Shown here: piece after piece, positions 42,018-54,870 of the stretch
How positions within the stretch are numbered: position 1 is the first letter of the stretch
Layout of the letters: each line of letters opens with the position of its first letter
Source of the DNA: Alopecurus myosuroides
Lineage: Eukaryota; Streptophyta; Magnoliopsida; Poales; Poaceae
Assembly (NCBI GenBank): GCA_028641055.1
Contig: CM054060.1
Location: 313,213,652 to 313,277,651 of the forward strand
Direction of reading: 5' to 3'
Length of the DNA stretch: 64,000 bases
The notes under the pieces: generated by a model
Databases searched by the model: none
Told to the model about the DNA's origin: nothing
What the model saw: the letters and a program-made list of their open reading frames with translations, nothing else
Program-made: the position numbers and the translations under genes

Positions 42018-45000
42018 TCATGGCGCTTTGTTTTGGTCTGCCACACTGCCCCTCCTGAAAAGAACTCCAGACAGGCCCTGCGAGTTGGCAAGGCTTTCCA
42101 ATTGACTAAGTTTAAGTTTCAAAGTCTCGATTTCTTGAGCCAGCTGGTCCTCTTTTTGTATCAGTTCCTACAAGTTAAAAAAAAGTATACATCATCTTGC
42201 GAATGTAGAAATTATCGATACTAACTAGCCTATGTAAATTAGAAAATTCCTGCCTGCCTGAGCTGGGGCGGATCTGCTAACAGCTAAAAGGAGACCACCG
42301 AATTATAATTTTCTTAAGCTGACTAGAGTTTAATTCGGAAACACATTGACAAGTGCCATGTACAGTTATAGCATCATATGGCAGAAGATTACTAAGCCTA
42401 GCACTGCTCCCCTGTGTCAGGTTATTGTCAGGATAGCCACCCCAAATCCAACTAAATGCTGTGCATGCTCTTAGTCACTACACATCATAGGCACTGTTCA
42501 CGCTAGCCAGATTATCACGGTTCAGAAGCATTTGGTTAAATACATGAGATGTCAACATGTGGAGAACGCATTTCCCCATGACATTTGGAAATGTCACATT
42601 AATACTCATGTCAAAATTATATTTGTTAGAAAGGACATGGAGAGTCACCATACTGAACTATGTTAAACCTGGACCTTCTAAGATGGATTAAGAAATCAAC
42701 AAAAACATATGCTAAGCTCAGATCAGCTTGGTAGTTCAGCTAAGAATTACCCACTCCACATGTCTTTGATTTTAACCATGACAGATTTTGTGTCTGCGAG
42801 AATTTTATCTGTATGAGTACACCAAGTAATATGTGTGGCAGTTACAGCTTGGAAAAACCTTCGTGGATTTAAAGCACGTACATAATTGTTTTCTCAAATT
42901 ACAAAACTATCTACATTTGAGCAGTTATTCCGTGTTTGAATATAAGGGTTGGGTGATGTTTTGGGGTTTTCTGCTGAACTATCGAATGCAGCATTATATT
43001 AACAAAGCTATGTCCTGTTTCGGCAAATTGTTAGTGTGGCACCGTCCCCGTATTCGCAAGGCTTAGAGTTCTGGTTTGCGTAATGGTTAATGAAATAGCT
43101 TTGGTTCCAAGAATTCTTGGGCTGAAGCGAATTGTGGGGTAGGTCGATCATGGTTGGTTCCGGTTTATATACTTAACGGGTCCCATACCAAGGGGCTTCG
43201 CCTATAGTAACACAGTAAAAAATGTGGTGACTACTTAACATGGTTTTCCTGCCCTGTTTATCTAGTCTCCACAGGTTTCAAGTTTGACAGGGGAACAGCT
43301 CACTCTATATGACTTGTGCAGACCAATTATCCCAAGAAGCACTGACATATGTTTTATCTTGTCTGCAGTGCTTGAGATACCGACATATTTCAACAAACAT
43401 CTATAGAATTGTCCACCCAGTGGAGAAATTATGTTGAAAATCTTTGTGAAGAGAATATAGCGAGTAGTTAAAGAAATTTGTCAGGAACCATTTGCATTGC
43501 TGCAAATCTAGTGTTATTATGATTTTGATCTCGTATATGTGGTAAAAGTGGATTATTTTGTACCAAATATCTTACTCTACACTCTGCACAAAAATGGCTG
43601 AAGGATCTTTGTACTGACTGATTGCTTGAATTTCATTTGGTTGATTCATTCCTCTGGAATGTTGCATTAATAACTTGTAGTTCTCTTAATTAATCCCTAC
43701 TTTGCTAAACGTCAACGTGATTTTTTCTAGGGACATTCATTTTCGAAATTACTCATGTACAGGTGAATAAACTCAGTTTGCGGAAATATGTAATGTCAGA
43801 GATGCAAAGTCCAATACAATACCGTACAGTATTTAAAACTAGTGACATACAAAAGTTATTACCTCAACTTCCTTTTTGCGAGCCTCCTCTTTTCGACTTT
43901 CTGACCTTGCACTTCTTTGCACCTCAAAGACCACAACAGCGCCAGCAACCTACTATACAATATTTAACAAACTAAGGTGAATGGACACAAAAGATAACCC
44001 AACCATGTAAGAGTACAGGCGCAAAATAATTCATGATCAAGGTTTGAAATAGTGGGCACCAGCCTATCAGGTCCAAATCAGTTCAGCTATGGTATAGCAG
44101 ATATCGGGTAATATATTGGACACCATGTAGTTGTATAGGGAAACAATGATTGCAGTTTGTAGTTAGTTCTGTTCATATAATGCTTTTTTAATAAAAACAA
44201 TATGCATAATAAAATTTCCTCAAGCATAAAAAGTGTATGATTCAAAGTTACTTGTCCTTCAATTAAGAAATACGTACAATTACTAAAGCTTTAATATAGC
44301 ATGTGGATGTACATTTTGCATTCAGAAATTATTTAAGGGGCTCTAGCAGGGGTGACCTTTAAACACCAAGACAAAACCAAAACCCCTATCCCACCTTTAC
44401 ACCCCACACACCAACAGCACGTGAAATACTGAGCCAAATATGGTCATACAAAATGATATTTACGATATGAAATACTAAATCGCGATCGGCCCAAAGATAC
44501 AAACATATCAGCTGTATCAGCCAATATTTGGAAACATTAGTAATGAGGTCGATTGTCTGTGTCTATCACTCGAGAATTAATGAAATTGGTGGAATCGGTA
44601 GTAGATTCACCCCTTCCCACGTACCTACAAATTCTCTAGAGAAGAACAAAACCGAGTCCCAAGCAGAAAAAGCCAACTCCCAACAAACTAGCTAACTTCA
44701 ACACAAATCCAGACAACAGATCACAGCGAAGTTCTATCATAAGTATCAGCGAAGCCAAGTACATGGCTAACACACATCACATGCATTCAACTAGTTTATG
44801 CAAAATGAGCTAACACATTTTAAACTAAAATAAACTAATTCTTGGTACCAATTTGACCTACACTTTACTGGCTTAAAATAATACAGTGAAACGAAATTTG
44901 CAAGTTGAAATAGTATAGAGTACACAGAATACATGCAAGTGCAATAGTACGGTAAATTTCATAAAGTACAATTATCTATGGCTTCAGTAAATACCGAGAA

Positions 45001-48000
45001 AACAAAGAGCTCGCCGATAAGATCCGCAGCAGCTTGAACAGCTTTCTCCTCATTCAATGGTCGAATCTCAACAAGAGTTGAATGCCCATATATTCTTCTT
45101 TGGATGTTTGTGGAAATGCGATGATTCGCCTACAAAAGCAGTATATTAAATGAAAAGGTCACTTGAGACATTGAAACAAATAAGTAGAAGTAAAAGAGAA
45201 ACTGACATGATATTATGAGGCGAAGAGTATGTATTCTTAGCCACGATTTTTAATATTACTTTGGTATCTACCATTAGATGCAAGCACGGAATATTAAAGC
45301 AAGATAACCATATGATATTAAAAAATCACTGCATTAAGGCTCAAATAGGTAAGGCGCCCACTTTTGTCACCGAAACAAGTGGAGAATAGTTTTTTCTTTT
45401 TCTTTTATTAAACCCATGTGTGTGTCTTCTATGACAGAGACCTCCATAATGTACCATAGACGACACATTATTTTACTACTACCTCCGATCCGAAAAATGT
45501 GACGCGACAAAACAACTGACTACATACAAGTCGTACATACATCTGGCGACGTTTTTTTCGGATCGGAGGGAGTAAGTCAATTGACGCAAACACTGAAGAG
45601 GAACAGACGAACAGTGATGGGCATAAACGAAAGAAAGGCATGTTGTCTCCAAGAAAATGCCTCATGAAACATTGGATTATGAAGCTACCAACATATATCC
45701 CCCCCATCCCCCACGCTAATTTACCGTGAGATCTTTGTGTTGAGATTCGATCCAAGGCTGTACATCCAGATAATATTACTGTTTGTGTCTATCATGTAAC
45801 ACTTGCTAGAAACCAACACGATAATTCAGTAGTGTACAATTTCACGTGTCAGATTGAGACAGTGGGCAATCTAGTTAATACTTAGTGGCAGACTTGTGAG
45901 TTTTCTTAGGCAGGAAATGTGCTACACAGTCTATGATGATGCCTTGCTTTTTGAGCCACAAGAAAAGCAAGGAAATATATAGTTAACAGCCGCCAGCTTG
46001 AATGTTAGATGTTTTGTGGCTGCATAGATGAAAGTACATGTTTGCTACTCCCTCCGTCCACTTATATAAGGCACACTTCTTACCCTTTCAATGCTAAAAA
46101 GTGTGCCTTATAAAAGTCTACCCAGGGAGTACAAAATAAAATCGGGTGGGTACATGCGTGAGTTTTGGTGCACATCTTTGATTTGTTTAGAATTTGTGAA
46201 GATGCACGAGTAGGACAATGTAAAGTCAAGCATCCACCTATGTACAGAATGTACTCTCTGCGAATAAATCTATTTAAATATAAGTCTTCTTTCACACTTA
46301 GTTACATAACAACCAAAATGATATAATAGTGAAATTCTGGAATAGGGGAGAATGCTAACGTAGATTGTAGCTTATTTAAGTTGCTCGAAACTGCAAGCTA
46401 GATTGGTCCGTATCAAACTAACCTATTCATATCGGACACAACAAGCACCAAAACTGAAATAGACATTATGAGACATGGCATGCACATCCTGTGGTGAACG
46501 GTGGATTCAGTATACTATGTCAGCCTCAATGCCTAAAGTATTGCTGATTAGACTATCAATTAACTATTAGCATCTCATTTAGTGTACCTACAAAATAGTA
46601 CATCCATGCACCATATGGGAATCTCATGGAATAAATAAATGGTGGGTGAAACGGTGGGATAGCCAACCCAAGGTAGCAACATATTATCCATAATTCTTTA
46701 CGTACGAGGACTGAGTGCTAGCTCAGTGGCTAGAGGCTGCGAGTGCACGCCAAGCCACCCGGGTCGAGTCCCAGCTACGGCTGTGTGCGCTCGAATAAAC
46801 CAGGATTCTCATCTACCTAACAACGTAGTATCAAGGGAGGGATCATTCCCCCTTTGGTCACCTTTTTTTAATTCTTTACGTACCTATGAATATTAACACG
46901 GGGATATAGGGATAGAAACACCAGGGAAACCATTTATTGTAAATGAAGTGAAGTTATCAACCACAAGCTGAAATATGGACTACTGGCAATGTGAGTACAA
47001 GCAGATTTCATGTACCAACTACCAATATCATACTTATAGGACATCCAAATAAATTGCACATCAGCACAGCAAGTACTGAGTCCAGTTACTTTTCTACACA
47101 TAAACTTGATATCTTATACATTGATTGCGTGGGCGCATTATATTGTTAGTGCACAATTATGCACCTTCCATCTCAGGTATTTAAACATTAATGAAGATTG
47201 TGGTGCAGGGAATGCAGTTCTCTCCTGTAGCTGCATCTGGTTTTAGTCATTGGCTTCATATGTCAACATAGAAGCATTCTACCTGCTAAAACCTACTCCC
47301 TCCGTTCAACAATACTTGACTTCACTTTGTTCAAATATGAATGTATCTAGACATGTTTTGGTGTATAGATACATTTATATTTGGACAAAGTGAAGTCAAG
47401 TATTGTTGAACGGAGGGAGTAGTTGGTATTCTGTTTTAAATCACCCAACTTGTGAATATCTACACAATGGGTAACTATTAAGTGACAGCAGTAGTGTAAA
47501 CTGCAGTTGTGATTGCAACACGAATGCCTTTATAATAATCAAAATGGCAGAGGCAAAAGCAAGCATTATTCATTTGATCAGATAGAAACGTAGGTGCAGA
47601 AATATACACTTTGTTCAATAACAGCTCTGGTTCTCCTCATGATATGACCTACATATATGATATAACTTTACAAACGATAAATTCAGTAGTGATTTCCATA
47701 TGAAGTAACTTGTATTTTGATGGTTTGCCCGGATTTTTAAAATTGGAAAGAGAACCCAATTAATTAAGAGATAAAGAAGAATTGGAACAGTAACTCTCCA
47801 TCATGCAGTCTCCCACAGTCAGATAGCAAAAGAGTAACACTGCAGAACTTTATTGCTCACCCTGACTATATAGTTCCATGGTTAGCATCAACTCGACCTC
47901 CTAGTTTTGCAATAGCAGCACATGATATAAATATCTCTAGTTCACAACTTCCAACCCTGTAACTCATTAATATGTTTCAAGTCACAAGAGGGGAAAGGAG

Positions 48001-48700
48001 ACACGCAATCAAATAACCACAGTTCCAAATCGGTCCTAATTCCTTGCTGTCGACTGGTTTCCAGTAATAGGGGTGGAGCAACACACACCATCGAAATAAA
48101 AAGAATCATCTTAGCAATTATGACACAAAATCAGCTGTTGGGGCGTCGTTGTGGTTATCACGAGATTGGAAATTAACCATGAGAATCTGATGTACTTACA
48201 TGGTTTTGGTATATGAGTTGGTTATAGATCATCAACTATTGTTGCTAGTAACATGTTCCAACCTATTTTATGCACAGATGGAAATGTTGTATAATGCCGA
48301 TGTTCTGTTCACTTTGATAAACACATACATATTTTGGGCAATTCTGTATTTTGAGAACACCCGAATCCGGTAGAATAGCCCTAGAGAACAAGTTGTATTT
48401 TTCATGTGACATCCTAAAACGAGCCAAATACAGGCCAGCCAGGATGAACTGAATCAACGCCGGAGAACCAACTCGTGTCAGGATGAGAGTCTCCCACGTT
48501 TGGTGACTCGCTGAGGTGAACAGAGACATTGAAGCCGGCAGGGAGAGAGGGGGAAATGACCAGCACGGCACCTGGGCGAGGTTGATGATGAGCTGGCGGA
48601 ACTGAGGGTGGCGGCTGGCCTCTGTCTTGAGCCTGATGGCGACGGGCTTTGCCATCATCTTCAGAACCAGCGTCCCGAGCTTGGCCAGTGGGAGGATCAT
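42018..48700 (-). CDS. OPA3: OPA3-like protein, four exons
   Basis: Exons on the minus strand: 48572-48700, 44995-45129, 43863-43949, 42018-42167; all introns GT..AG in phase 0; 501 nt, 166 residues. The N-terminus MILPLAKLGTLVLKMMAKPV, with RQLIINLAQ at the end of exon 1, is the family start. Exon 2 gives ANHRISTNIQRRIYGHST and LIGELFVFS. Exon 3 gives the hydrophobic VAGAVVVFE followed by a Lys/Arg/Glu-rich helix. Exon 4 adds a coiled coil (QLAQEIETLKLKLSQLE). Length and exon layout fit plant OPA3-like proteins. In animals OPA3 is a mitochondrial membrane protein affecting mitochondrial shape; the plant role is little known. No stop or frameshift is visible, so it looks functional. Intron 1 (3.4 kb) holds two MITEs and a SINE, and three MITE-like units lie just upstream. 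A broken copy of its 3' end lies at 4520-5060. Confidence 0.93.
45479..45572. mobile_element. Stowaway MITE, 94 bp, in OPA3-like intron 1
   Basis: Ends CTACCTCCGATCCGAAAAA and its inverse TTTTTTCGGATCGGAGGGAG, flanked by TA (45477-45478, 45573-45574), the Tc1/mariner-type duplication. It lies between exons 1 and 2. Confidence 0.85.
46048..46129. mobile_element. Stowaway-like MITE, 82 bp, in OPA3-like intron 1
   Basis: Starts CTCCCTCCGTCC, ends CCCAGGGAG, flanked by TA. ATAAGGCACACTT near the left end has its inverse (AAGTGTGCCTTAT) near the right end, so the unit folds on itself. Confidence 0.8.
46706..46869 (+). mobile_element. tRNA-derived SINE, 164 bp
   Basis: Contains an RNA polymerase III A box (TAGCTCAGTGG) and B box (GGTCGAGTCCC) at tRNA-like spacing and ends in a T run. 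AATTCTTTACGTAC at 46692-46705 and 46870-46883 is a perfect 14-bp target duplication. It lies in intron 1 of the OPA3-like gene, opposite to its transcription. Confidence 0.9.
47296..47419. mobile_element. Stowaway MITE, 124 bp, near-perfect palindrome
   Basis: CTCCCTCCGTTCAACAATAC at the left and its exact inverse at the right, flanked by TA (47294-47295, 47420-47421). The arms pair over about 45 bases, so a transcript would form a long hairpin. It lies in intron 1 of the OPA3-like gene. Confidence 0.92.
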
Positions 48701-48956
48701 CTTCTCCGACGACGACCTCCCTGTCCTGCCCCCTTTCTTCGACGAATCCTTCTCACCAATCCAATTAAAGTCACCGGGATCTGGTAACGAGGTGGTGCGG
48801 CGGCGGAGGACTTGGGGGACCCCGATTGAGGACTTGACCGCCAGATGCCCGGAGTTGAGATGGGGAAGCCCGATTTGGGAGATTCCTACCACGGGTGTCA
48901 CTTCTGAAGTCGTTTCTTACCTAAGAGCATCTCCGGATTCCGAAATTTTGGTTGTA

Positions 48957-49899
48957 GCGTGTGCAGTGTGGGGTGTGTCTAAGAAAATTACTACTAGTTA
49001 ACAAAATCAGAACTCCTCCACTGTTTAGTCAACATGTTTGGATGACATGAGACAGAAATTTTTTACTTTTCTCCTCAAACTGCTCATACTTTAGCCATGG
49101 GGAGATTCCAAATCAGCATGCCAAATTTTAAACCAACTAGTCACAGGTGTCTTGTATTAGACATAGGTCCAGAAATATTTTTCTTAGTCCCACCTTCTCC
49201 AATGTTTAGTCCTAGGTCTAAGAGAAAAAAGGTGTTCTTAGTCACCTCTCATTCTGCAACACTGCACATGTAAGGGCGTGTGCAGCGTTGTGTCTAATGG
49301 TGTGAGCCAGAGCATCTTTTCTTACTAATCCTAGGTCTAAACAGTGGAGAGGGTGTGTCTAGCCAAGAAATTCGTGGACATAGGACTAGTACTAGTCACG
49401 GTGACTAAGAGAATAAAAAACTTGTGTCTGCATGGTGTAGCGGCAATGACAGATGAATTATTTTCTTTCTCTCAGATTGGGTCCACTAGCTATGACTAAA
49501 CGTTGGAGGGGTTTTTGGTGTGCTAGACCCAAGTCCAGAATTTCCTTAGACCAAGTCCCACGCAGTACACGCTGGGCGTGTGCAGCGTTGTGTCTAAGGG
49601 TGTGAGCAAGAGCATCTTTTCTTACTAGTCCTAGGTCTAAACAGTGGAGAGGATGTGTCTAGCCAAGAAATTTTTGGACATAGGACCGGTACTAGTCACG
49701 GTGACTAAGAGAATAAAAAACTACAAGTGGTCCACCTGTCAGTTGTTGTGTCTGCATGGTGTAGCGGCAATGACAGATGAATTATTTTCTTTCTCTCAGA
49801 TTGGGTCTACTAGCTATGACTAAACGTTGGACGGGTTTTTGGTGTGCTAGACCCAAGTCCAGAATTTCCTTAGACCAAGTCCCATGCTGTACACGCTCC
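48957..49899. repeat. Three related MITE-like units in tandem upstream of the OPA3-like gene
   Basis: Units begin near 48957, 49274 and 49574 with GCGTGTGCAG(T/C)GT...TGTCTAA and end with inverted counterparts (for example CCAAGTCCCACGCAGTACAC). The second and third units are nearly identical, start exactly 300 bases apart and differ by an insertion of about 28 bases. The first is more diverged. Unit boundaries are approximate. They occupy what should be the promoter of the gene starting at 48700. Confidence 0.75.
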
Positions 49900-50749
49900 G
49901 TAAATACCACGGCCAGGCTCCGGAAATACCACGGCTTGTCGGCCTTTCTCGTTTCTTAGTCGATTACTCTAATCTTTTTTTAAACATATAGTACGTGGCA
50001 GAGATATATGCGCAGCAGTTACAAAAAAATCTAAAAGAAATCGAGCAAAATTTCAAGTTTTCAAACACTTTCTTCTTTCATGATACAATCCTATAACAAG
50101 TGTTCTCCCATAATTTTCTTGAGCCATAGTGCCAAGGTCGCGAGCATGCAAGCAGCCATAAAGTAATCAACAAACATCGACAGGAGTATCAACATCAGTA
50201 TTGTGGGAAAAACTGCCGAACCGCCTGATCGACATCGTTGGTAGCCGAGAGTACTAATCACCATTGTCGAGATTGTAGGAGTTGGCACAAATATTGCGAG
50301 AACAATTCTCCTCGGGCCAACCATGAGAAAAGATCCAAAACCGATCCGGCGAAGCAAAATCTAAAGGACCATATCTAGACAAACTGAATCTTCCAACACC
50401 ACCATTAACGCCGGGAAGAAAATCTCACCGTTGAATAGTGGGTCAAAGATCACTTATTACATACGATGCCATCTCCATTGACGAATAAAACGGCTAGGAA
50501 AAACCCTAAAGTAATTTATTGAAAATCCTAATTTTACTCAAAACTCAACTCATAGATCAGGTTCTATAAGGCTGGCCGGAGGAGAGGGGAACCGACTATG
50601 GAGGAGGAAGTAGTGGAGGCGACGACTGTTTCTGGAACTAGGTCGAACTAGATTACTCTAATCTAATCTAATTAGAAAATGTTCAATGTCCCAATTCTCT
50701 AGAGATAGTCTTTCTTCCCTCTTTAGAAAAGTGTCGTCCCACTTTAGAG
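49900..50749. other. Intergenic sequence without recognised features
   Basis: A minus frame of 88 codons (50091-50357) is hydrophobic but matches no family I know. I see no other feature. Confidence 0.5.
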
Positions 50750-50966
50750 CAACTCTAGCGGATACCCTATAATCTCGTTCGAAAAATACATATAGGATGC
50801 CACTGGAAAATGTTTTTTGGTACCGCGAGTCATCCACTTAGCGGATATGTTCTACCGGATGCCTCGGGGAACGGAGAAACATTATCACGTTCAACCCAAA
50901 TTTATAGATTTGAGCAACATAAAACTCAAATAAAACATGAAATATAAAATTCAGCATAATAATGTT

Positions 50967-51990
50967 TCAACATTCTAAAATACAATATTCATTTAAATTA
51001 CAACAAATATTCAAATTCAAATAATTAAAACAACAATAAATGGTCAAGAACATAAGGAGTTGGACGTGCGTGGTCTTGTCCTCATTATTCTGGTAGGTCT
51101 CAATAAATGTTTGGATCCGGTCCTGATTCCTATGAGCCGTCACCCGGCTGTCAATGCTATCGTAAAATAATTCGGAGTTTAAATCCCTCTTATTCTCGAT
51201 TATCATATTGAGTAAAAAATTACACAATCCGTCATTATGTTGTGGAGGGTTTTCTGATACAGAATCGAGCAGGCCCTCGAACAATTGCAAACAAAGCTTG
51301 CAACACACCAAATGATCTTTCAATATCCTTTCGGCATGCTTGTTGAGCTCAAGCATAGATGGTTTATTTTTTGCCTGCCCGTTTGTTGATGGTTTTCACA
51401 TATTTCGACCACTAAGGGTACAGACCATCAGCAAAATAGTACCCATGATATCATTGAGAGAACCCGGCAAACCGAAAAAGAATTGATATCAATAAGAGAA
51501 CCCGGCAACCCAAAAAAGCAATGCCAAATCCACAAGTCCTCTGAATTGACAGATTCAAGAACAATTGTGCGATGATGTGATTTTCTGGTGAAATGTCTAT
51601 GCCAAACAGTCAGACAGTTCTTTCACCTCCACTGTATGTAATCTACACTTTCTAGCTTGCCCGACCATCATGTTGCTTTATTCATAGCCATTAGCTTCTT
51701 CGTGTCCTCCTCATTGGGACTACAGAGGTACTCAGGCCTACAAACTTTAATTAAAGTTTTGATAAATACAAGCACACATTTCATGGTAGTATCAGTGCAG
51801 TTGGTCGGCTCCATGGAATGCAAATAAGCCAAACATTTGATCCGGTCCACTTCCTCCTGGCGTCATTCTCATATTGTTAGACGAGCTGCAGCATGAACAT
51901 ATACTCAATGTTGTCGTCGAAGAGCAGCTCCTCAATGTCGAAATCATCCGAATCGGACGAGGACGGGAAAGTCCAATCCGTCTACAATAA
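50967..51990 (-). pseudogene. Degenerate PIF/Harbinger transposase
   Basis: Minus-strand pieces line up with the intact transposase at 32924: an acidic N-terminus near 51970, RPEYLCSPNEEDTKKLMAMN near 51700 (compare FGPEYLREPTVADTQRLLS), a GSLNDI-like block and YYFADGLYP followed by a stop near 51400-51450. The C-terminus MIIENKRD...THVQL lies at 51040-51230. The segment with the first catalytic Asp is missing, and there are several stops and shifts. A possible left TIR (GAGCAACTCTAGCGGATACC) lies near 50751; I found no partner. Confidence 0.7.
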
Positions 51991-51999
51991 CTTAATATT

Positions 52000-53050
52000 G
52001 GTGAAATTTGAAAACAAATTCTAGATTTGGAAGCCTAAAATAGTTGGAATCGGTTGAATCTTACCTTCTTCTGCACAGAAGGTGCCAAGTATGATCTGCG
52101 TCGCCCGACCTCCTCTCACCGATGCTCGAACCCAAATCGCCGCTTCCGATGGCCGCGTGAAGGAGAGCACGGTCCGCTGCTCAGGTACGAGCGGAGAATC
52201 CTCTCCTAGCCCTGGCCGCCAGTCGAGCTCCCCGCGAGATCCATGGAGACGGCGGCGGTTGTGGACATGCTAAGAAGATATGCCACCCTCATGGCCAAAA
52301 GGCGGTGTACAAAGAGCAGCGGGAGGTGGGGAAGCTATTTCATGGCGTGGGGAAGCCGAGGGCGGTCGGGGCTGACGCGGGGAGGCGGCGACGCAGGCAG
52401 AAGGGGCGCGTGGCCTGAAACTTTAGCTCCCGCTCAGTCGCGCCAAGGATGGGGGAACACCAAAACCAGTGGCCAATCCTGGACATATGGCAAACTCGGG
52501 GGAATATCCCGCCGCCTCCTTGTTCAAGAAATAAACCATTTTAAAACTCAAAATTAGAAGTAATATTTACATTAATTAGGTGCATTTATTGGATGCATAT
52601 GAGGGTATTGTGCTTTTCCTTAATACCAGATTCGATCTCGAGCATAGTTCATAATAGCTTTTTCTAAGAAAAGAAGTCACCGAAAACTATAGGGAATATG
52701 TCCATTAAAATGGCAGAAAAATTCCCATCGTCCTCCCTGGTTGCCAAACCATGGCCGGCGAGCCATCCTATCACTAGATATCCCTTGCCGTCGGTGCTCA
52801 TAGTGGTGGTGGCACCCGGTCGTCGAAGGCGGCATGGGAAGGGACACGCCCTAACGGGCCAAATCCTCGTTGAGGAGGACGTCTATGGGCTGCCCTTGGT
52901 GGTTAAGTCGGCGGCAGCCCATGGCGAGATGGAGGAGTGCAAAGGCAGCGAAACTTGCAGGCATTGTGGGCGGCGGGGGCATGAAGGCGACATGCATGGA
53001 GCCCCGGAGGCGCCTGCGCGGACTTGGATGCTGGTACGGCCTTACTAGGC
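52000..53050. other. Unrecognised, partly GC-rich sequence split by later insertions
   Basis: No gene is recognised. The part ending at 53050 continues at 55248-55439, then 56766-56947, then from 60677, as shown by target duplications at each break. It is therefore one older sequence interrupted three times. Confidence 0.5.
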
Positions 53051-53446
53051 CACTGGTAGAAAAAAGGCCTTCCATACGCCCCCATCAGTCCCCAAACGTT
53101 GCGCACCGTGACTAATGAGTTTTTAGTCCCGGGTCGGGAGGAGACCCGCGACAGAAGGTCATGCGCCGCGGGTTGGGAAGCGCGTTGAGGCGCGTGGAGG
53201 GCATTAATTCCGGTTGGCGTCACCACCCGGGACTAATGGTTCCCGGCCGATGGCCTCTATGCCTTTAGTCCCGGTTGGCCTGGCCACCCGGGACTAAAGA
53301 TACAAACTGCTCGCCTCCCACGCGGCGGTTTTTATTTCGCGAGCAAGGCAGAAGGGCGCCATTGCTACAGTGCGCGTCTGAGTCTCTGTTTCTTCCTCTC
53401 TTCTCTTCTCTTCCCTTTTCTTCGATCTTCCTCCACACCAAGCACC

Positions 53447-54142
53447 ATGGCTGAAGTTTGGGAGAGATATGGTGGTCCCACACCATGCGGCAAGCATCTC
53501 GACGTGTGCTACACCAACATTTGCGAGAGCCTCCCCGGTGCTCTTGAGTATTTGACCAATCTCTATTTCTCCTCTCCCGATGAACATCGGTTCTTCGGGC
53601 TTGATCTGGAGTATACGGCGGATCAACGGGATGTTGCCGTCATCCAGATTGCGTTCAAGGAGGCCGTTTTGGTCTTCCAATGGTCAAGGTAATGCACGCG
53701 TACAATCTTGCATCTTTGATTTGTTTGTTGCATGTGAAGAATACATGTGTTGCAATATCTAACACGTATCAAATTTTTGTTGTTGCAGTAGTTCAAAGCA
53801 TTCTCCGGCCCTTGTTGATTTTCTTGTCAACATGGGATATGACTTTTGAAGCGTTGACATCAGGCAAGACCGTCCGAAGTTGATGCGCTTGGGTATTGTG
53901 ATACCTGAAGATCACTACATTGATCTTCAGGATCTTATCCAATTGAACGGGCCAAGGACCGGGATGGCTCGCATGGCAACTGCCTTAATCCACGAGGGCT
54001 ACGAAACCATGAAGTCTGGTTTCCCCCGAAGAATCACTTTTTTTGGGAGAAGACCCCACTGGACTTGACGAACGTCAAGTATGCAGCCATAGATGCATAT
54101 GTCTCCTACGAGTTGTTCCGCATCTACTCGACGGAGCCATAG
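53447..54142 (+). pseudogene. Captured 3'-5' exonuclease (WRN/RNase D-like, DEDDy) gene, broken
   Basis: Exon 1 from ATG 53447 carries the exonuclease motif I (FFGLDLEYT, D-x-E) and ends at a good donor (AAG/GTAATG, 53689). After an intron of about 100 bases, an acceptor (GTTGCAG/TAGTTC) opens exon 2 with KHSPALVDFLVNMGYDF, then a TGA. Beyond it the same frame reads VIPEDHYIDLQDLIQL and GMARMATALIHEGYETMKSG. A one-base shift in a C run near 54025 follows, and motif III (KYAAIDAYVSYELF) lies in the shifted frame up to TAG 54140-54142. The family removes nucleotides from 3' ends. An intron and a clean start within a CACTA element point to capture of a genomic gene. The stop and the shift rule out a full-length product. 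Confidence 0.85.
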
Positions 54143-54471
54143 ATGTATGCGTTCGATATATATGCATGTAATGGGTATCTTAGTATATATATGTAATGGA
54201 TATCTTAGTATTGTGAGACTTATGTTTGTGTTATCTGTGATCGGAAGACTCTATGTTATGAATGTGATATGATTGTGTTCTATTCATGATTGTGATGTCT
54301 ATTTTACTTGTGATTTAATTATCACTTGTCTTTTGTGATTCTATATTATGTCAAACACACGTTTCAAAACAAGCAAAAACAAAAAAACATCAAGAAAACA
54401 AACAAAAACACATCAAGAAAACAAAACAGAAAAACTACAGTTTCTATATATTTGTTCACAAAAAATTAGTA

Positions 54472-54620
54472 TTTGTATTTTTAAGATTTTAAAATGAATT
54501 AGTATTATTGTTCTTAATTTTTTGATATATTATTTGTATTTTTAAGATTATAAAATGAATTAGTTCTATTTTTCTTAATTTTTTGATATATTATTTGTAT
54601 TTTTAGAAATAATACAAATT
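54472..54620. repeat. AT-rich tandem repeat, period about 61 bp
   Basis: TATTTGTATTTTTA(A/G)A occurs at about 54472, 54533 and 54594, with AAAATGAATTAGT and TTCTTAATTTTTTGATATAT between. About 2.5 copies, inside the CACTA element. Confidence 0.7.
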
Positions 54621-54786
54621 AAAAAGTTAATGTTTATTTATTTATTCAAAATTATTAATTACATCATTACTTTTTGTTTATTAAAAGATTTATTTGAAAT
54701 TCAAACAATAAAGAAATGTGGCATCGACCAACATGTTAATAAGATTGATATGATACTACTATCACATACATGCGTGCAAAACACTT

Positions 54787-54870
54787 GGATGCGGGACGGT
54801 ATGGAACTCGGAAGTTAAGCGTGCTAGTGCTAGAGTAGTGGGAGGATGGGTGACCGAGCGGGAAGTTTGA
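54787..54870 (+). other. 5S-rRNA-like segment inside the CACTA element
   Basis: GGATGCGGGACGG, then GAACTCGGAAGTTAAGCGTG, then GAGTAGTGGGAGGATGGGTG and GACCGAGCGGGAAG follow the order and spacing of the 3' two thirds of plant 5S rRNA, including most of the internal control region. The 5' third is absent, so it is not a functional 5S gene. It might keep some TFIIIA/TFIIIC binding, which is inference. Confidence 0.75.

Noticed and set aside
46706..46780. A tRNA gene at the A/B-box sequence in the OPA3-like intron
   Set aside because: The A and B boxes are followed by an unrelated tail, a T run and a 14-bp target duplication, so it is a SINE; a proper acceptor stem is not visible.
48627..49001. 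Plus-strand frame of 124 codons over OPA3-like exon 1
   Set aside because: It is the reverse-frame shadow of exon 1 and the 5' flank of the gene on the minus strand.
53447..54142. A functional exonuclease gene
   Set aside because: An in-frame TGA in exon 2 and a one-base shift before motif III prevent a complete nuclease.
54787..54870. A functional 5S rRNA gene
   Set aside because: The 5' third is missing, several conserved positions differ, and it sits inside a CACTA element.
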